From Geoalkalibacter halelectricus (GTDB lineage Bacteria > Desulfobacterota > Desulfuromonadia > Desulfuromonadales > Geoalkalibacteraceae): a stretch of DNA of 64,000 nucleotides. The stretch lies in assembly GCF_025263685.1 (NCBI RefSeq), contig NZ_CP092109.1, forward strand, positions 744,001-808,000. The letters are read 5' to 3'. Shown one piece after another: positions 18,248-27,944 of this stretch. Each line of letters begins with the position of its first letter. The stretch's first letter is position 1. The notes below the pieces were generated by a model, which was not told the origin of the DNA, searched no databases, and was given only the letters and a program-made list of their open reading frames with translations. The translations under genes and the position numbers were made by a program.

Positions 18248-18616
18248 GTGTCGAAAAAAATCCTCATCACGGAAGATTCACCCACCATGCGGGCGATGAT
18301 CTGCGCCACCCTGGAGGCCTTGGGTGATTTTGATATCTTTGAGGCGGCCAATGGCTTCGAAGCCCTGCGCCTGCTGCCCAGAGAATCCTTCGACCTGGTC
18401 ATCACCGACATCAACATGCCTGACATCAACGGCCTTGAATTGGTCAGCTTCATCAAGAGAAACGACCAATACAAGACTATCCCCCTGGTCATCGTCAGCA
18501 CCGAGGGCAGTGAGCGAGACCGCGAGAAGGGCCTGAAACTGGGCGCCAATGCCTACCTGGTCAAGCCGTTCTCCCCGGAAGAATTGCAGAAGCTCGTTGA
18601 GAAGTTCCTGGAATAG
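18248..18616 (+). CDS. cheY: CheY-type single-domain response regulator
   Basis: 122 aa receiver domain alone. The acidic pair around Asp10, phospho-acceptor Asp54 (DINMPD), Thr/Ser near 85 and Lys106 (VKPF) are all in place, so it should be phosphorylated by the neighbouring CheA. Start taken at GTG 18248, eleven bases after AAGGAG; a GTG at 18236 overlaps that ribosome binding site and is rejected. First gene of the chemosensory operon. Confidence 0.9.
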   Translation: MSKKILITEDSPTMRAMICATLEALGDFDIFEAANGFEALRLLPRESFDLVITDINMPDINGLELVSFIKRNDQYKTIPLVIVSTEGSERDREKGLKLGANAYLVKPFSPEELQKLVEKFLE

Positions 18617-18626
18617 GGAGGCTGTC

Positions 18627-20669
18627 TTGACCGAAAAATCCTCACAGGCCATTAAGGAATTTCTTGGCGAGGCGGAAGAAATCCTTGAGAACCTCAGCGC
18701 CGATTTGATGGAACTCGGCGAAACCATGGAGACCGGCGATGCCAATCCCGATCTTCTCAACAGCATTTTTCGCGGGGCCCACTCGCTCAAGGGCCTTTCG
18801 GGGATGTTCGGCTTCGTCGATATCGCCGATCTTTCCCACCAGCTTGAAAGCGTTCTTGATGGACTGCGGCTGGGCAAGGTCAACCTCGATCGGGTTTTGA
18901 TCGATACCCTCTTTGAAGCGCTTGAAATTCTGGGGCGTTTGGTTCACGGCAAGGGCGAATCCTCTGATTACACCATTGACGTCTCCCCGGTGGTCAAGAA
19001 CCTTGAGGACATGCTCAAGGGCAAGGCGGACCAGGGTCGCGACGATCCCTTCGCCGACCTGGATATCGACCGCTCGGTACTGGATGTTCTGACCGAGTAC
19101 GAAGAGCACCGGTTGCTGGAAAACCTCAAAAAGGGACGCAGCCTCTACCGGGTGGTGGCCAGCTTCCAGCTGGCCACCTTTGATACCGACCTGGCGGAGG
19201 TCACCGAACTTCTCAAGAAGGATGGCGAAGTCATCAGCACCCTGCCCAGCAGCGACAACTGTAGCGAGGACGCCATCGCCTTTCAGATCCTGGTCGGCTC
19301 GGCCCTGGGCTTTGAAGAAATCGGCGCGCTGGTGGCGCGTGAAAACCTGCGAGTCGAAAAGATCGGGCACAAGGGAAAAAAGCCCCAAGCCGCCGCGCCT
19401 GCGGTTCCTGCTTCGCGCAGCACTGAGCAGCCTGCGGGCAAGACGGGGGATGCGACGGCTTCAATGCGCTCCATCAGCCGCATGGTGCGAGTCGACATCG
19501 ACAAGCTCGATGTGCTGATGAACATCGTCGGCGAGTTGGTGATTGCCAAGGGCACCATCGGGGAACTCTCCGAGCGGCTCAAGCATGAGGGCCATACCCT
19601 CGGCGGTGAGTTGGTCAAGGCGACGCGCATTCTCGAACGGCGCCTGGCCGAATTGCAGAAGGGGGTCATGGAAGTGCGCATGGTGCCCATCAGTCAACTC
19701 TTCGACAAAATGGCGCGCGTGGTGCGACGCATGGCCGGCGAGGTGGGGAAAAAAATCTCCCTGGAAATTCGCGGCGCCGAAACCGAACTCGACAAGCTGA
19801 TCACCGAGGACCTCTCCGACCCCCTGCTGCACATCATCCGTAACGCCATCGATCACGGCATCGAGCCGCCCGATATCCGCCTGGCCGCGGGCAAGCCCGA
19901 AATTGGCCGCATTGGCCTGTATGCCATGCAAAAGGGCAACCACGTGGTGATTGAAATCCATGACGACGGCCGCGGCATCGACGGGGAAAAGGTGCGGCGC
20001 AAAGCCATCGATCGCGGACTCATCGACGAGAATGCCGAGCTAAGCCAGGAGGAAATCTTCGAGCTTATCTTTCTGCCCGGCTTTTCCACTGCCGATAAAG
20101 TCAGCGAACTCTCGGGCCGCGGTGTCGGCATGGACGTGGTCAAGAACAATATTTCGGCCCTCTCCGGCATGGTCGAGATTTCCAGTCGCCTCGGGGAGGG
20201 AACGACCATGGTCATCACCTTGCCCATCACCCTGGCCATTATCAAGGCCCTCATTATCCGGGTGCGGGACAAGGAATTCGCCATTCCCATCACCTCGGTC
20301 ATGGAGACCCTGATGATCGAGCGACCGGCGGTGCGTACCATCGAGGGGCGCGAGGTGATCGAATTGCGCCAGAGCACCCTGCCGCTGTTGCGCTTGTCGC
20401 ATCTGTTTAATTATCCCCCGGTCGTCGACGAGGGCCAAAACCCCTTTTTCGTGGTGGTGGTCGGCATGGCCGAGAAACGCCTTGGGCTGGTGGTCGATGA
20501 GCTTCTTGGCCAGCAGGATGTGGTGATCAAGCCTCTGGGCAATGTGTTGTCCTTTGTGCGCGGTTTTGCCGGCGCCGCCGAACTGGGCAACCGCAAAACC
20601 ATTCTGGTTCTTGATGTGGGCAGCCTGATGAGCGAATCGATTCGGGGAGAGATGTCTCTGAATGTATGA
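18627..20669 (+). CDS. cheA: Chemotaxis histidine kinase CheA
   Basis: 680 aa. P1 phosphotransfer domain with His52 in RGAHSLKG; a region around 175-245 that may act as P2; dimerisation P3 with the MVRVDIDKLD segment near 300; P4 kinase with HIIRNAIDHG, DDGRGID and GRGVGMDVV; and C-terminal CheW-like P5 (545-680). Start is TTG 18627 behind AGGGAGG. An open frame further upstream overlaps cheY and is not homologous. It ends in an 8-base overlap with the ATPase gene. Its input receptor must be encoded elsewhere. Confidence 0.95.
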   Translation: MTEKSSQAIKEFLGEAEEILENLSADLMELGETMETGDANPDLLNSIFRGAHSLKGLSGMFGFVDIADLSHQLESVLDGLRLGKVNLDRVLIDTLFEALEILGRLVHGKGESSDYTIDVSPVVKNLEDMLKGKADQGRDDPFADLDIDRSVLDVLTEYEEHRLLENLKKGRSLYRVVASFQLATFDTDLAEVTELLKKDGEVISTLPSSDNCSEDAIAFQILVGSALGFEEIGALVARENLRVEKIGHKGKKPQAAAPAVPASRSTEQPAGKTGDATASMRSISRMVRVDIDKLDVLMNIVGELVIAKGTIGELSERLKHEGHTLGGELVKATRILERRLAELQKGVMEVRMVPISQLFDKMARVVRRMAGEVGKKISLEIRGAETELDKLITEDLSDPLLHIIRNAIDHGIEPPDIRLAAGKPEIGRIGLYAMQKGNHVVIEIHDDGRGIDGEKVRRKAIDRGLIDENAELSQEEIFELIFLPGFSTADKVSELSGRGVGMDVVKNNISALSGMVEISSRLGEGTTMVITLPITLAIIKALIIRVRDKEFAIPITSVMETLMIERPAVRTIEGREVIELRQSTLPLLRLSHLFNYPPVVDEGQNPFFVVVVGMAEKRLGLVVDELLGQQDVVIKPLGNVLSFVRGFAGAAELGNRKTILVLDVGSLMSESIRGEMSLNV

Positions 20670-21468
20670 GAGCTTTTACGGGTTTCGCGAAAGACCTTTC
20701 AGCAAGACGCCGGACCCGCGCTTTTTGTACCTGAGTCGCTCGCATCGCGAAGCGTTGGCGCGCTTGCTGTTCGCGGTCGAAGAGCGTGATCTGGCCCTGC
20801 TGACCGGCGGAATCGGCTGCGGCAAAACGACCCTGTCCCGGGCGCTGATGGATCAGCTCAACGGCGCCTTCAAGGTCATCCTTCTCATCAATCCGCGCCT
20901 GACGCCCCTGGAATTTTTGCGCACCCTGGCCCGGCACCTTGGGGTGGAGGAACCCTCGACCTTTAAAACCGACCTGCTTGAGCAGATCGGAGAAAAACTC
21001 TACGGTTTATATCAGCAAGGCATTTGCCCGGTGCTGGTTATCGACGAGGCGCAACTGGTGCCGCACAAGGAAACCTTTGATGAGATTCGCCTGCTGACCA
21101 ATTTTCAACTCGATGACCGCAACCTGCTGAGCGTCATCCTCATGGGGCAACCCGAGTTGCGCCGCAGGTTGAGCCACCAGGTTTATGAGCCCCTGCGCCA
21201 GCGTATCGGCATGCATTTTGAGCTGCAAGCCCTCAATCGCGAAGAGACCGAACACTACCTTGATTTTCGCTTGCGCACCGCAGGGGGCGAGCCCGGGCTG
21301 TTTTCGCCCGAGGCGGTGGATCGCATACACGCTTTGACCGAGGGGATTCCGCGGCGCATCAATCATGCGGCTTCCCTGGCCCTGCTCGAAGGTTTCGGAC
21401 GGGAAGCCAAGCAGCTCGATGCCGCTATTCTTGACGCCGTGGCGGACGAATTGCGATTGTTTCAGTAG
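20662..21468 (+). CDS. ExeA/GspA-like AAA ATPase
   Basis: 268 aa, cytoplasmic ATPase beginning MYESFYGFRERPFS, typical of ExeA-type proteins. Walker A TGGIGCGKTT (about 48-57), Walker B VLVIDEAQ (about 123-130), a sensor segment LRQRIGMHFEL, and a C-terminal lid. Relatives accompany type II secretion, type IV pilus or exopolysaccharide export systems, where they are thought to position complexes at the cell wall. There is no periplasmic domain here. It overlaps cheA by 8 bases, so it is co-translated with chemosensory genes, which is an unusual partner. Specific role unknown. Confidence 0.85.
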   Translation: MYESFYGFRERPFSKTPDPRFLYLSRSHREALARLLFAVEERDLALLTGGIGCGKTTLSRALMDQLNGAFKVILLINPRLTPLEFLRTLARHLGVEEPSTFKTDLLEQIGEKLYGLYQQGICPVLVIDEAQLVPHKETFDEIRLLTNFQLDDRNLLSVILMGQPELRRRLSHQVYEPLRQRIGMHFELQALNREETEHYLDFRLRTAGGEPGLFSPEAVDRIHALTEGIPRRINHAASLALLEGFGREAKQLDAAILDAVADELRLFQ

Positions 21469-21553
21469 ATTGTTGGAATCGCGGAATCGCGATCTCGCCG
21501 CGCCGTCTCGGAGAATGGAGTTCAGCGCCCTTTTCCTTCAACGGATTTGACCC

Positions 21554-22288
21554 ATGATTGATCTTGCCGACATTCGAAAAAAAGCCCGCGCGGAAAAGGA
21601 TGTGGCCGCCCAGGGTGAGAGCGGTGACGCGGCGCCGGATAATTGCGCTGCGGTGCGCTCCTCGGTGCAAGGGGTACCCAACGCGCAAGCCGAAAGTTTG
21701 GCCAAACCAACGCAGGTCGCCGTGCCGCCCCCTGCAGCTGAGGCCGCTGACGCACTGGAACGACTGTTTTCAATCGAAAACAGCCTGCAACTCGCCAGCG
21801 AAGAGATATACTTTCAGGGTTTGAGCGCCGCTCTGGACCAGGCGGAGGAAAAAAGCCTCGAATGGCTGACCTTTTCCCTGGGCAACGAAGAATACGCCTT
21901 GGACATCGGTGCGGTTGCTGAAATCATCAAGCCGCGCGATATAACCGAAATTCCTCGCGTTCCCGAGCATGTAATGGGGATTATCAGTTTGCGGGGAGTC
22001 ATCGTACCTATTTTTGATTTGAAGCGCCGCTTGCGGCTCGGGGTGGCCACCTCCACCCCGACGTCTCGTATAATCATTTGCCAGAACGAAGAGGCGACCG
22101 CGGGTCTGCTCGTGGATGGCATATCCCAGGTGGTTCGTATTTCCGAGCGCAACATCGAACCGCCGCCGCCCATGCTCGCGGATATCGACGTCGACCTCGT
22201 TGCTGGTGTCGGCCGTCATCAGGGCAGGTTCTTGATCCTGCTCAATCTTGAAGGTCTATTTAATGCTGGTGTGACTATCAGGCAGTGA
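21554..22288 (+). CDS. cheW: CheW-like coupling protein with N-terminal extension
   Basis: 244 aa. Residues 1-100 are a charged, Ala/Pro-rich extension without recognised domain. Residues 105-240 are a CheW domain (EWLTFSLGNEEYALDI, IISLRGVIVPIFDLK, GLLVDGISQVV). It should bridge receptor and CheA. The first of two CheW proteins in the operon, separated by a receiver protein. Start ATG; the upstream ribosome binding site is poor. Confidence 0.88.
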   Translation: MIDLADIRKKARAEKDVAAQGESGDAAPDNCAAVRSSVQGVPNAQAESLAKPTQVAVPPPAAEAADALERLFSIENSLQLASEEIYFQGLSAALDQAEEKSLEWLTFSLGNEEYALDIGAVAEIIKPRDITEIPRVPEHVMGIISLRGVIVPIFDLKRRLRLGVATSTPTSRIIICQNEEATAGLLVDGISQVVRISERNIEPPPPMLADIDVDLVAGVGRHQGRFLILLNLEGLFNAGVTIRQ

Positions 22289-22301
22289 AAGGAGCCCGTG
22301 C

Positions 22302-22670
22302 GTGTCCAAAAAAAAGATCCTGATCGTTGAAGATGAGGAAAGCTTGCTCAAGCTCGAAAGCATTCTGCTGACGTCCAAGGGCTACGAGGTGCGGGGCGTC
22401 GCCAACGGCAGGGCCGCGCTTGAGGGGCTTGAAGAGAAAATGCCCGATCTGGTTCTGCTCGATATCATGCTCCCAGAAATGGACGGATTCGAGGTCTGCA
22501 AACGCATCAAGCAGAACCCCGCGACCCGCCACATTCCGGTGATCATGCTCACCGCCAAAAAAACCCGCGAGGACATGGAGCGAGGTCGCGCGGTGGGTGC
22601 CGACTGCTATATCACCAAACCGTTCAAGTCGGCCATGGTGATCGAAACCATTCAGAGGTATCTCTCTTGA
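22302..22670 (+). CDS. Single-domain response regulator
   Basis: 122 aa receiver-only protein, distinct in sequence from the first cheY. Asp10/Asp11, phospho-acceptor Asp54 (LLDIMLPEMDG), Thr84 and Lys106 (TKPFK) are conserved. GTG start with AGGAG eight bases upstream. It may be a second output or a phosphate sink for the CheA. Confidence 0.9.
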   Translation: MSKKKILIVEDEESLLKLESILLTSKGYEVRGVANGRAALEGLEEKMPDLVLLDIMLPEMDGFEVCKRIKQNPATRHIPVIMLTAKKTREDMERGRAVGADCYITKPFKSAMVIETIQRYLS

Positions 22671-23185
22671 CGATTTCAGGGGCTGGAGTGGCCAAAATTG
22701 CGGGCAAGGACGGCGTCGCCGGCCGGCGCGAGGTTCAGTTGGCATGCTTTCGCCTGGGCGAGGAATTCTACGCCCTGGACATCATGAAAATCCGCGAAAT
22801 CATCAAGCCGCAGAAACTGACGCCGGTCCCCAAGGCGCCTGCTTTCGTAGAAGGGGTGATCAATTTGCGCGGCGCCGTCATTCCCATTGTCGACCTGCGG
22901 CGCCGCTTCGGTCTTGTGGTCGTTAGCGAGGAAAAAAAAGCGCGCATCATCATCTGCTCCGTATCCGGAAAGATCGTCGGTCTGCTCGTTGATGAAGTGA
23001 CCGAAGTTCGCAATTTCACTCGTGATGAAGTTCAACCAGCGCCTCGGTTCATGCAGGGCCGCGATACCGACTATATCCTCGGCGTGAGCCGCGTGAGGGG
23101 TTCCCTGGTGGTGATCCTCGATCTGGAAAAGATTCTCTCGGGCGACGAAATCCTCAAAATCGAAAAAATCCAGGTGGATCAGTAG
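22667..23185 (+). CDS. cheW: CheW coupling protein
   Basis: 172 aa, nearly all CheW domain (from about 22): LACFRLGEEFYALDI, VEGVINLRGAVIPIVDLR, IVGLLVDEVTEV. The TTG start at 22667 overlaps the preceding stop; a GTG at 22688 is an alternative that would remove seven residues. A 106-base gap follows. Confidence 0.9.
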   Translation: MTISGAGVAKIAGKDGVAGRREVQLACFRLGEEFYALDIMKIREIIKPQKLTPVPKAPAFVEGVINLRGAVIPIVDLRRRFGLVVVSEEKKARIIICSVSGKIVGLLVDEVTEVRNFTRDEVQPAPRFMQGRDTDYILGVSRVRGSLVVILDLEKILSGDEILKIEKIQVDQ

Positions 23186-23291
23186 TCCTGATGAACAAAT
23201 CGCAATCAAATCCCGCCGTATTTTCCTCTCATCTGCGCTATTTGTAATCAGATCGGATGGTTTCTAGTTCCGGAATATTTCGAAAGGTAGC

Positions 23292-25307
23292 ATGGCAGTG
23301 AACATCGAGCAGATTCATCAACGCATGACCTCGTCGGACGAAGAACAGCGTGTCGAAGCGATTCGGCTGGCCCGAGAACTCGATTTGGATCTGCCCCTCG
23401 CAAGGTTGGGCGAGGCCCTCGGCGACGCCAGCTGGAGGGTGCGCAAGGAAGCCGTCGCCTGTTTTTTAAAAGGCGCCCATCGTCGCTGGTCTGCTTCCGA
23501 CGCCATTGCCTTATTGCATTCCCAGGATAATGCGGGTCTGCGCAATGCCGCCATGGAGGTGTTGATCGGGCTGGGCTCCGCGGCGGTTGCCGACCTCAAG
23601 GCCGAATTGACTACCAGGGATCATGACGTGCGCAAATTCATCCTCGACATCATGGGTGAAATCGGTGATGAGGTCTGTATCGGCTCGCTGATCGACTCCC
23701 TGGCCGACCCGGATATCAATGTGCGCTGCGCCGCCGTGGAAAATTTGGGGAAATTGCAGGCCCGTGAGGCCATCCCGGCGCTTCTTGAGGCTATGCAAAC
23801 TCCCGATTTCAGTTGGCGATTCACGATCCTGGAAGCCTTGGCCCAAATCGGTGAACCCATCGCCTTGGAGAGACTGGCGCATTTTCGGGATGATCGCCTG
23901 TTGCGTAAGCCTCTCTATGATTGTCTCGGCAGTGTAGGCGATCGCGATGCCGCCGCCCTGCTGGTGGAAGGGCTTGCGGACGACATGCGCAAATGCCGCG
24001 AAGCCGCGGCACTCGCCCTCGTCAGGCTGGCGGAGCGTTTTTTCGAGGACGTCAGGAACTGTTTACGCAGGCAGCAAGAGGGGCCGCTGGCAGGTTCGGT
24101 GGCCGGGCTGCTCTCCAGTCGTGATCCCAGCGTGCAGGAAAACGCCATTCGAATTCTTGGTTGGATCGGCAACAGTGCCGCCGCCGGGCGTATGCTTCCG
24201 TTGCTTGGCGATGAAACCCTGGGACCTCGCGTTTTCAACGCCTTGATGGACATGGGACCGGAGGCAGTGTGTGATCTGGTGCGCCAATACCTGGGCGAAG
24301 ACCCGGCGATGGATGTCTATCTGGTGTATTTGGCCGGAGAGGGACAGTGCCGGGATCTCGCCGGCTCCCTGGCCGAAAGACTTGCATCGGAAGATGGGCA
24401 AATGCGCCTGGTGACCGCGCGCACCCTGTCCAAAATCGGTGGCGTTGAAGTGGTCGAACCCCTGCTGCGTGCCTTGGGCGACGAATGCGAGGAGGTTCGT
24501 GAAGCCGCGGCCAGCGGACTGGCCGCCATCGGACGTCAATCTCCCGGTAAGATTCTGGAAAAAGTCGCACCTCTGGTTGAAGCGGCACGTGCCTCGGCCC
24601 GTACCAGTGCCGTTGAGATTCTTGGGCAACTCGGCGAACCTTCCTGCCGCCCCTATTTGGACATGGCTTTCAAGGACGAATCCCCAAGGGTGCGCCAGGC
24701 GGCCGTTCGTGCTTTGGCAAGCTGCGGAGGCGAGGATCTGCTGGCCGGGCTGAAATTGGCCCTGACCGATGAGGATGCCGAGGTGCGGGCCCTGGCCGCC
24801 GAGAATCTTTGGCGCGTTGATGGCCATGATGCCGTGGAGTCTTTGGGACTCGCCCTGAGTGATGAGGACATTTGGGTTCGCACCCATGCGGTGCGCTCCC
24901 TGACGCGCATTGGAGGTGCGCGCGCCCATGGGTTGGTCGAACACATGGTTCATGACCCGGTGGGGCTGGTGGCCATCTCGGCCCTTGAGGCACTGGTCGC
25001 CCTTGATCCCGAAGCTGCTCGCGGCGCCCTCCTAAAGGCCCTGGATCATGAGGACGAGGAGGTCGTCAAAACCGCCATTCAGGGTCTAAGCCAGTTGAGT
25101 CCCGGCACCTGGGCCTTGGAGGTGGCGCAGAAGGTGATCCACCATCCACGATGGGCCGTGCGTTTGGCTTTGGTTGAATTTTTTGGCGCGCGGATGAGCG
25201 ACGACCTCTGTGGGCTTTTCGAGCAGCGCCTCGAAATCGAGGGCGACGCACTCGTGCGCCAGGCCCTCGAAAAGGCATTGGATCGTTGCTCCATGCAGGG
25301 AAAATGA
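23292..25307 (+). CDS. HEAT-repeat protein of the chemosensory operon
   Basis: 671 aa, made almost wholly of 30-residue helical HEAT/PBS-lyase-like repeats, recognisable by recurring A(A/V)xxLxxLG and DxxxxVRxxA patterns from about residue 20 to 660. No enzyme motif or signal peptide is seen. It is probably a scaffold that binds proteins of the pathway. HEAT proteins in some deltaproteobacterial che clusters are known, but the function here is unassigned. AAAGGT lies before the ATG; it is followed seven bases later by cheR. Confidence 0.85.
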   Translation: MAVNIEQIHQRMTSSDEEQRVEAIRLARELDLDLPLARLGEALGDASWRVRKEAVACFLKGAHRRWSASDAIALLHSQDNAGLRNAAMEVLIGLGSAAVADLKAELTTRDHDVRKFILDIMGEIGDEVCIGSLIDSLADPDINVRCAAVENLGKLQAREAIPALLEAMQTPDFSWRFTILEALAQIGEPIALERLAHFRDDRLLRKPLYDCLGSVGDRDAAALLVEGLADDMRKCREAAALALVRLAERFFEDVRNCLRRQQEGPLAGSVAGLLSSRDPSVQENAIRILGWIGNSAAAGRMLPLLGDETLGPRVFNALMDMGPEAVCDLVRQYLGEDPAMDVYLVYLAGEGQCRDLAGSLAERLASEDGQMRLVTARTLSKIGGVEVVEPLLRALGDECEEVREAAASGLAAIGRQSPGKILEKVAPLVEAARASARTSAVEILGQLGEPSCRPYLDMAFKDESPRVRQAAVRALASCGGEDLLAGLKLALTDEDAEVRALAAENLWRVDGHDAVESLGLALSDEDIWVRTHAVRSLTRIGGARAHGLVEHMVHDPVGLVAISALEALVALDPEAARGALLKALDHEDEEVVKTAIQGLSQLSPGTWALEVAQKVIHHPRWAVRLALVEFFGARMSDDLCGLFEQRLEIEGDALVRQALEKALDRCSMQGK

Positions 25308-25314
25308 GCCGCTG

Positions 25315-26196
25315 ATGTTTAATTTTACACCCGACATACCCATGACCAGCGAAGAGTTCCGCCTCATGCGCGAACTCATTTACCAGCATTGCGGGCTACA
25401 TTTTTCCGAGGACAATAAATATCTTCTGGAAAAACGCCTGAGCAAACAGGTACGTCTGCATAAGTTTAAGAGTTTTAAAGATTATTACTACCTGCTGCGC
25501 TACAGCAAAACTCGTGAGGAGGAGTTGGCCCAGGCCATCGACCTGTTGACCACCAACGAAACCTACTTTTTTCGCGAAGAAAGCCAATTGCGCACCTTCG
25601 TGGAGGAGGTAATCCCCGAGATCATGGCGCGGCGCGAAAAAGAGGGGAGTCGCAAGCTGCGTATCTGGAGCGCGGGCTGCTCGACGGGCGAGGAGCCCTA
25701 TACCCTGGCCATGCTTCTGCAGCGCCCCGAGTTGCGCGGCTGGAACATCGACATCATCGGTACGGACATCAGCCATCGGGTGCTGCAGGTGGCGCGCAAG
25801 GGAGTCTATGGAGCCTCGTCCTTTCGCGCCACGGACACTTCCTACATCCAGAAATATTTTGAGGACGTCGAGGGAAAGTTCCGCATCGTCGATGATATCC
25901 GGCGCCTGGTCAATATCAGCCACCTCAATCTCTTCGACAATGCGCGCGTCTCTTTGCTCGGGCAGATGGATGCGATTTTTTGCCGCAATGTCATCATCTA
26001 TTTCGATTTGGACGCAAAGAAAAAGGTCATTGAAAATTTTTTTCAGCGCCTGCATCCCGGCGGTTTTTTGATGCTGGGTCACTCGGAGTCGCTGATTAAT
26101 ATCAGCACGCGCTTTGCCCTGCGTCACTTCACCCACGACTTGGTGTACCAGCATCCGCCGCGACCTAGCGATACCTTGGCTGGAGGCAATCCATGA
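25315..26196 (+). CDS. cheR: Chemoreceptor glutamate methyltransferase
   Basis: 293 aa. N-terminal helical CheR domain (about 12-75), then the SAM-binding domain with IWSAGCSTGEEPYTLAM and the FCRNVIIYFD motif. It methylates glutamates of a chemoreceptor for adaptation. Start ATG 25315; a longer open frame begins inside the HEAT gene and is not family-like. The stop overlaps the cheB start by four bases. No C-terminal pentapeptide-binding or TPR extension. Confidence 0.95.
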   Translation: MFNFTPDIPMTSEEFRLMRELIYQHCGLHFSEDNKYLLEKRLSKQVRLHKFKSFKDYYYLLRYSKTREEELAQAIDLLTTNETYFFREESQLRTFVEEVIPEIMARREKEGSRKLRIWSAGCSTGEEPYTLAMLLQRPELRGWNIDIIGTDISHRVLQVARKGVYGASSFRATDTSYIQKYFEDVEGKFRIVDDIRRLVNISHLNLFDNARVSLLGQMDAIFCRNVIIYFDLDAKKKVIENFFQRLHPGGFLMLGHSESLINISTRFALRHFTHDLVYQHPPRPSDTLAGGNP

Positions 26197-27308
26197 CCTC
26201 CCTGTCTCCCATTCGCATTCTGGTCGTCGACGATTCAGCCTACAATCGCCGCACGATCACCAGAATTCTCGAGGACATCCCCGGTGTTCAGGTGGTCGGT
26301 TACGCCGTCAACGGCGAGGAAGGGCTGCGCAAGGCCACCGATCTGCGCCCGGATCTGATCACCCTCGATCTGGAAATGCCGCGCATCGATGGATTTACTT
26401 TTCTGCGCATCATCATGCAGAAGCAGCCGACACCGGTGATCGTCGTCTCTTCTCGTTCCGAGGACGAGAACGTCTTCAAGGCCCTGGAGTTGGGCGCCGT
26501 TGAATTCGTGGCCAAGCCGACGGCGCGTAGCGACGTCCAATTGTTTGATATTCGCGAAGATCTGGTCCGCAAGGTTCTCTATTGCGCCCGCACCGATATG
26601 AGGAAAATTCTCAATCGTGCCGGGCTGCCGGCACGCGTCGATAAAACGCGCGTGTCCTTCCAGCCAACAGCAGCGCAAGGCATGGGCGCTGCGGGTTCCA
26701 GATTGGTTTTGATCGGTGCATCGACGGGAGGGCCCCCGGCCATCCAAACCATTCTTTCCGCCATCAAGGGCGGAAGATCACACATGTTTGCGATCTCCCA
26801 GCACATGCCGGCGGGGTTTACCCGCGCCTTTGCCGAGCGGCTCAACAAATTCTGCGAACTCGAGGTCATCGAAGCGCGCAGCGGAGACAGCCTGGTGCCG
26901 GGCCGGGTTTTGGTTGCGCCCGGCGGCAAGAATCTCAAATTTTACCGGCGCGCCGGTGAACTTTTGGCTCAGGTGGCCGATCCCGAACCGGGGCAGCTCT
27001 ATCTGCCATCGGTCGATACCATGTTTTCATCGGCCATGGAGGTCGCGCCGGTCCCGGTGATCGCGGTGGTTTTGACCGGGATGGGCAACGATGGCGCTCA
27101 GGGGGTGCGCAAGGTCAAGGCCGGGGGGGGGCAAATTATCGCCGAGGCCGAGGATTCCTGTGTTGTGTTCGGCATGCCCAAGGAGGCCATCGCTACGGGC
27201 CAGGTCGACAGTATTTTACCTCTCGCTGAGATCGGTCCGGAGATTTTACGCCGTTCCCAGATCGCCCTCCCTTTTTCTAGAAGTGCCTCTCCATCCTTAC
27301 CCGGATAA
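26193..27308 (+). CDS. cheB: Chemoreceptor methylesterase CheB
   Basis: 371 aa. N-terminal receiver domain with phospho-acceptor Asp59 and Lys109, a linker (125-165), and the methylesterase domain with catalytic Ser177 (GASTGG), His204 (QHMPAGFT) and Asp300 (MGNDG). It removes methyl groups or deamidates receptor glutamines. Coupled to cheR and last gene of the operon. Confidence 0.95.
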   Translation: MTSLSPIRILVVDDSAYNRRTITRILEDIPGVQVVGYAVNGEEGLRKATDLRPDLITLDLEMPRIDGFTFLRIIMQKQPTPVIVVSSRSEDENVFKALELGAVEFVAKPTARSDVQLFDIREDLVRKVLYCARTDMRKILNRAGLPARVDKTRVSFQPTAAQGMGAAGSRLVLIGASTGGPPAIQTILSAIKGGRSHMFAISQHMPAGFTRAFAERLNKFCELEVIEARSGDSLVPGRVLVAPGGKNLKFYRRAGELLAQVADPEPGQLYLPSVDTMFSSAMEVAPVPVIAVVLTGMGNDGAQGVRKVKAGGGQIIAEAEDSCVVFGMPKEAIATGQVDSILPLAEIGPEILRRSQIALPFSRSASPSLPG

Positions 27309-27438
27309 GTTTCGCGGCGCTCAATTACCATGCCGCAAAATTCCTGGCTCCGCGCCGCGCCTCACGCGATTCTGGAAACAAAGACTTGGGTTTGGGAACC
27401 TATCTTGGGAATCAGACCCAATCAGGCGTATTGCAAAC

Positions 27439-27468
27439 TTGACAAGTGACACGGCAGTTTTGTTTAAT
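27439..27468 (+). promoter_or_regulatory. Probable promoter of infA
   Basis: TTGACA (27439-27444), 18 bases, TTTAAT (27463-27468), about 90 bases before the infA start in a 250-base gap that otherwise shows nothing. Confidence 0.5.
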
Positions 27469-27558
27469 AGTGCGAATTTTTGACGACTCCTGACTTTTTC
27501 ATCCATGGGGATTTGGTTGGGGCGGTTTTAGCCATGTACGAGGTAAAGGGAGGTTCTC

Positions 27559-27777
27559 TTGGCGAAGGAAGAAGCCATTGAAGTTGAAGGCAAGGTGGTT
27601 GAGCCCCTGCCGAATGCCATGTTCAGGGTCGAGTTGGACAACGGCCATGTCATTCTTGCTCATATTTCCGGAAAAATGCGCAAATACTACATCCGCATTC
27701 TCCCCGGAGACCGGGTGACGGTCGAGTTGTCTCCTTACGACCTCACGCGCGGTCGCATCACTTATCGGGAAAAATAA
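27559..27777 (+). CDS. infA: Translation initiation factor IF-1
   Basis: 72 aa, a single S1-like OB fold ([30 protein letters not shown]) that occupies the ribosomal A site during initiation. Start is TTG at 27559 behind GGGAGG. Exact length of the family. Confidence 0.97.
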   Translation: MAKEEAIEVEGKVVEPLPNAMFRVELDNGHVILAHISGKMRKYYIRILPGDRVTVELSPYDLTRGRITYREK

Positions 27778-27803
27778 TCCCGGCGCGACCCTTGGACGCT
27801 CAG

Positions 27804-27850
27804 GCGGCGCGTGGCGATTCCTGCGCGCGCCGCTCTCTTGCGGCCTTTGG
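27804..27850 (+). terminator. Possible terminator after infA
   Basis: GCGGCGCG (27804-27811) pairs with CGCGCCGC (27836-27843) over a 24-nt loop and is followed by TCTCTTG. The loop is long and the U-tract weak. Confidence 0.35.
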
Positions 27851-27944
27851 GAAAGCGTCGTTATTTTCAGTCCATATCCTGTGATCATGCCGGCTTTCGC
27901 CGGTTTTCCTTTTTCTATGGTCGGGCAATCCCGCTGGAGGCATT

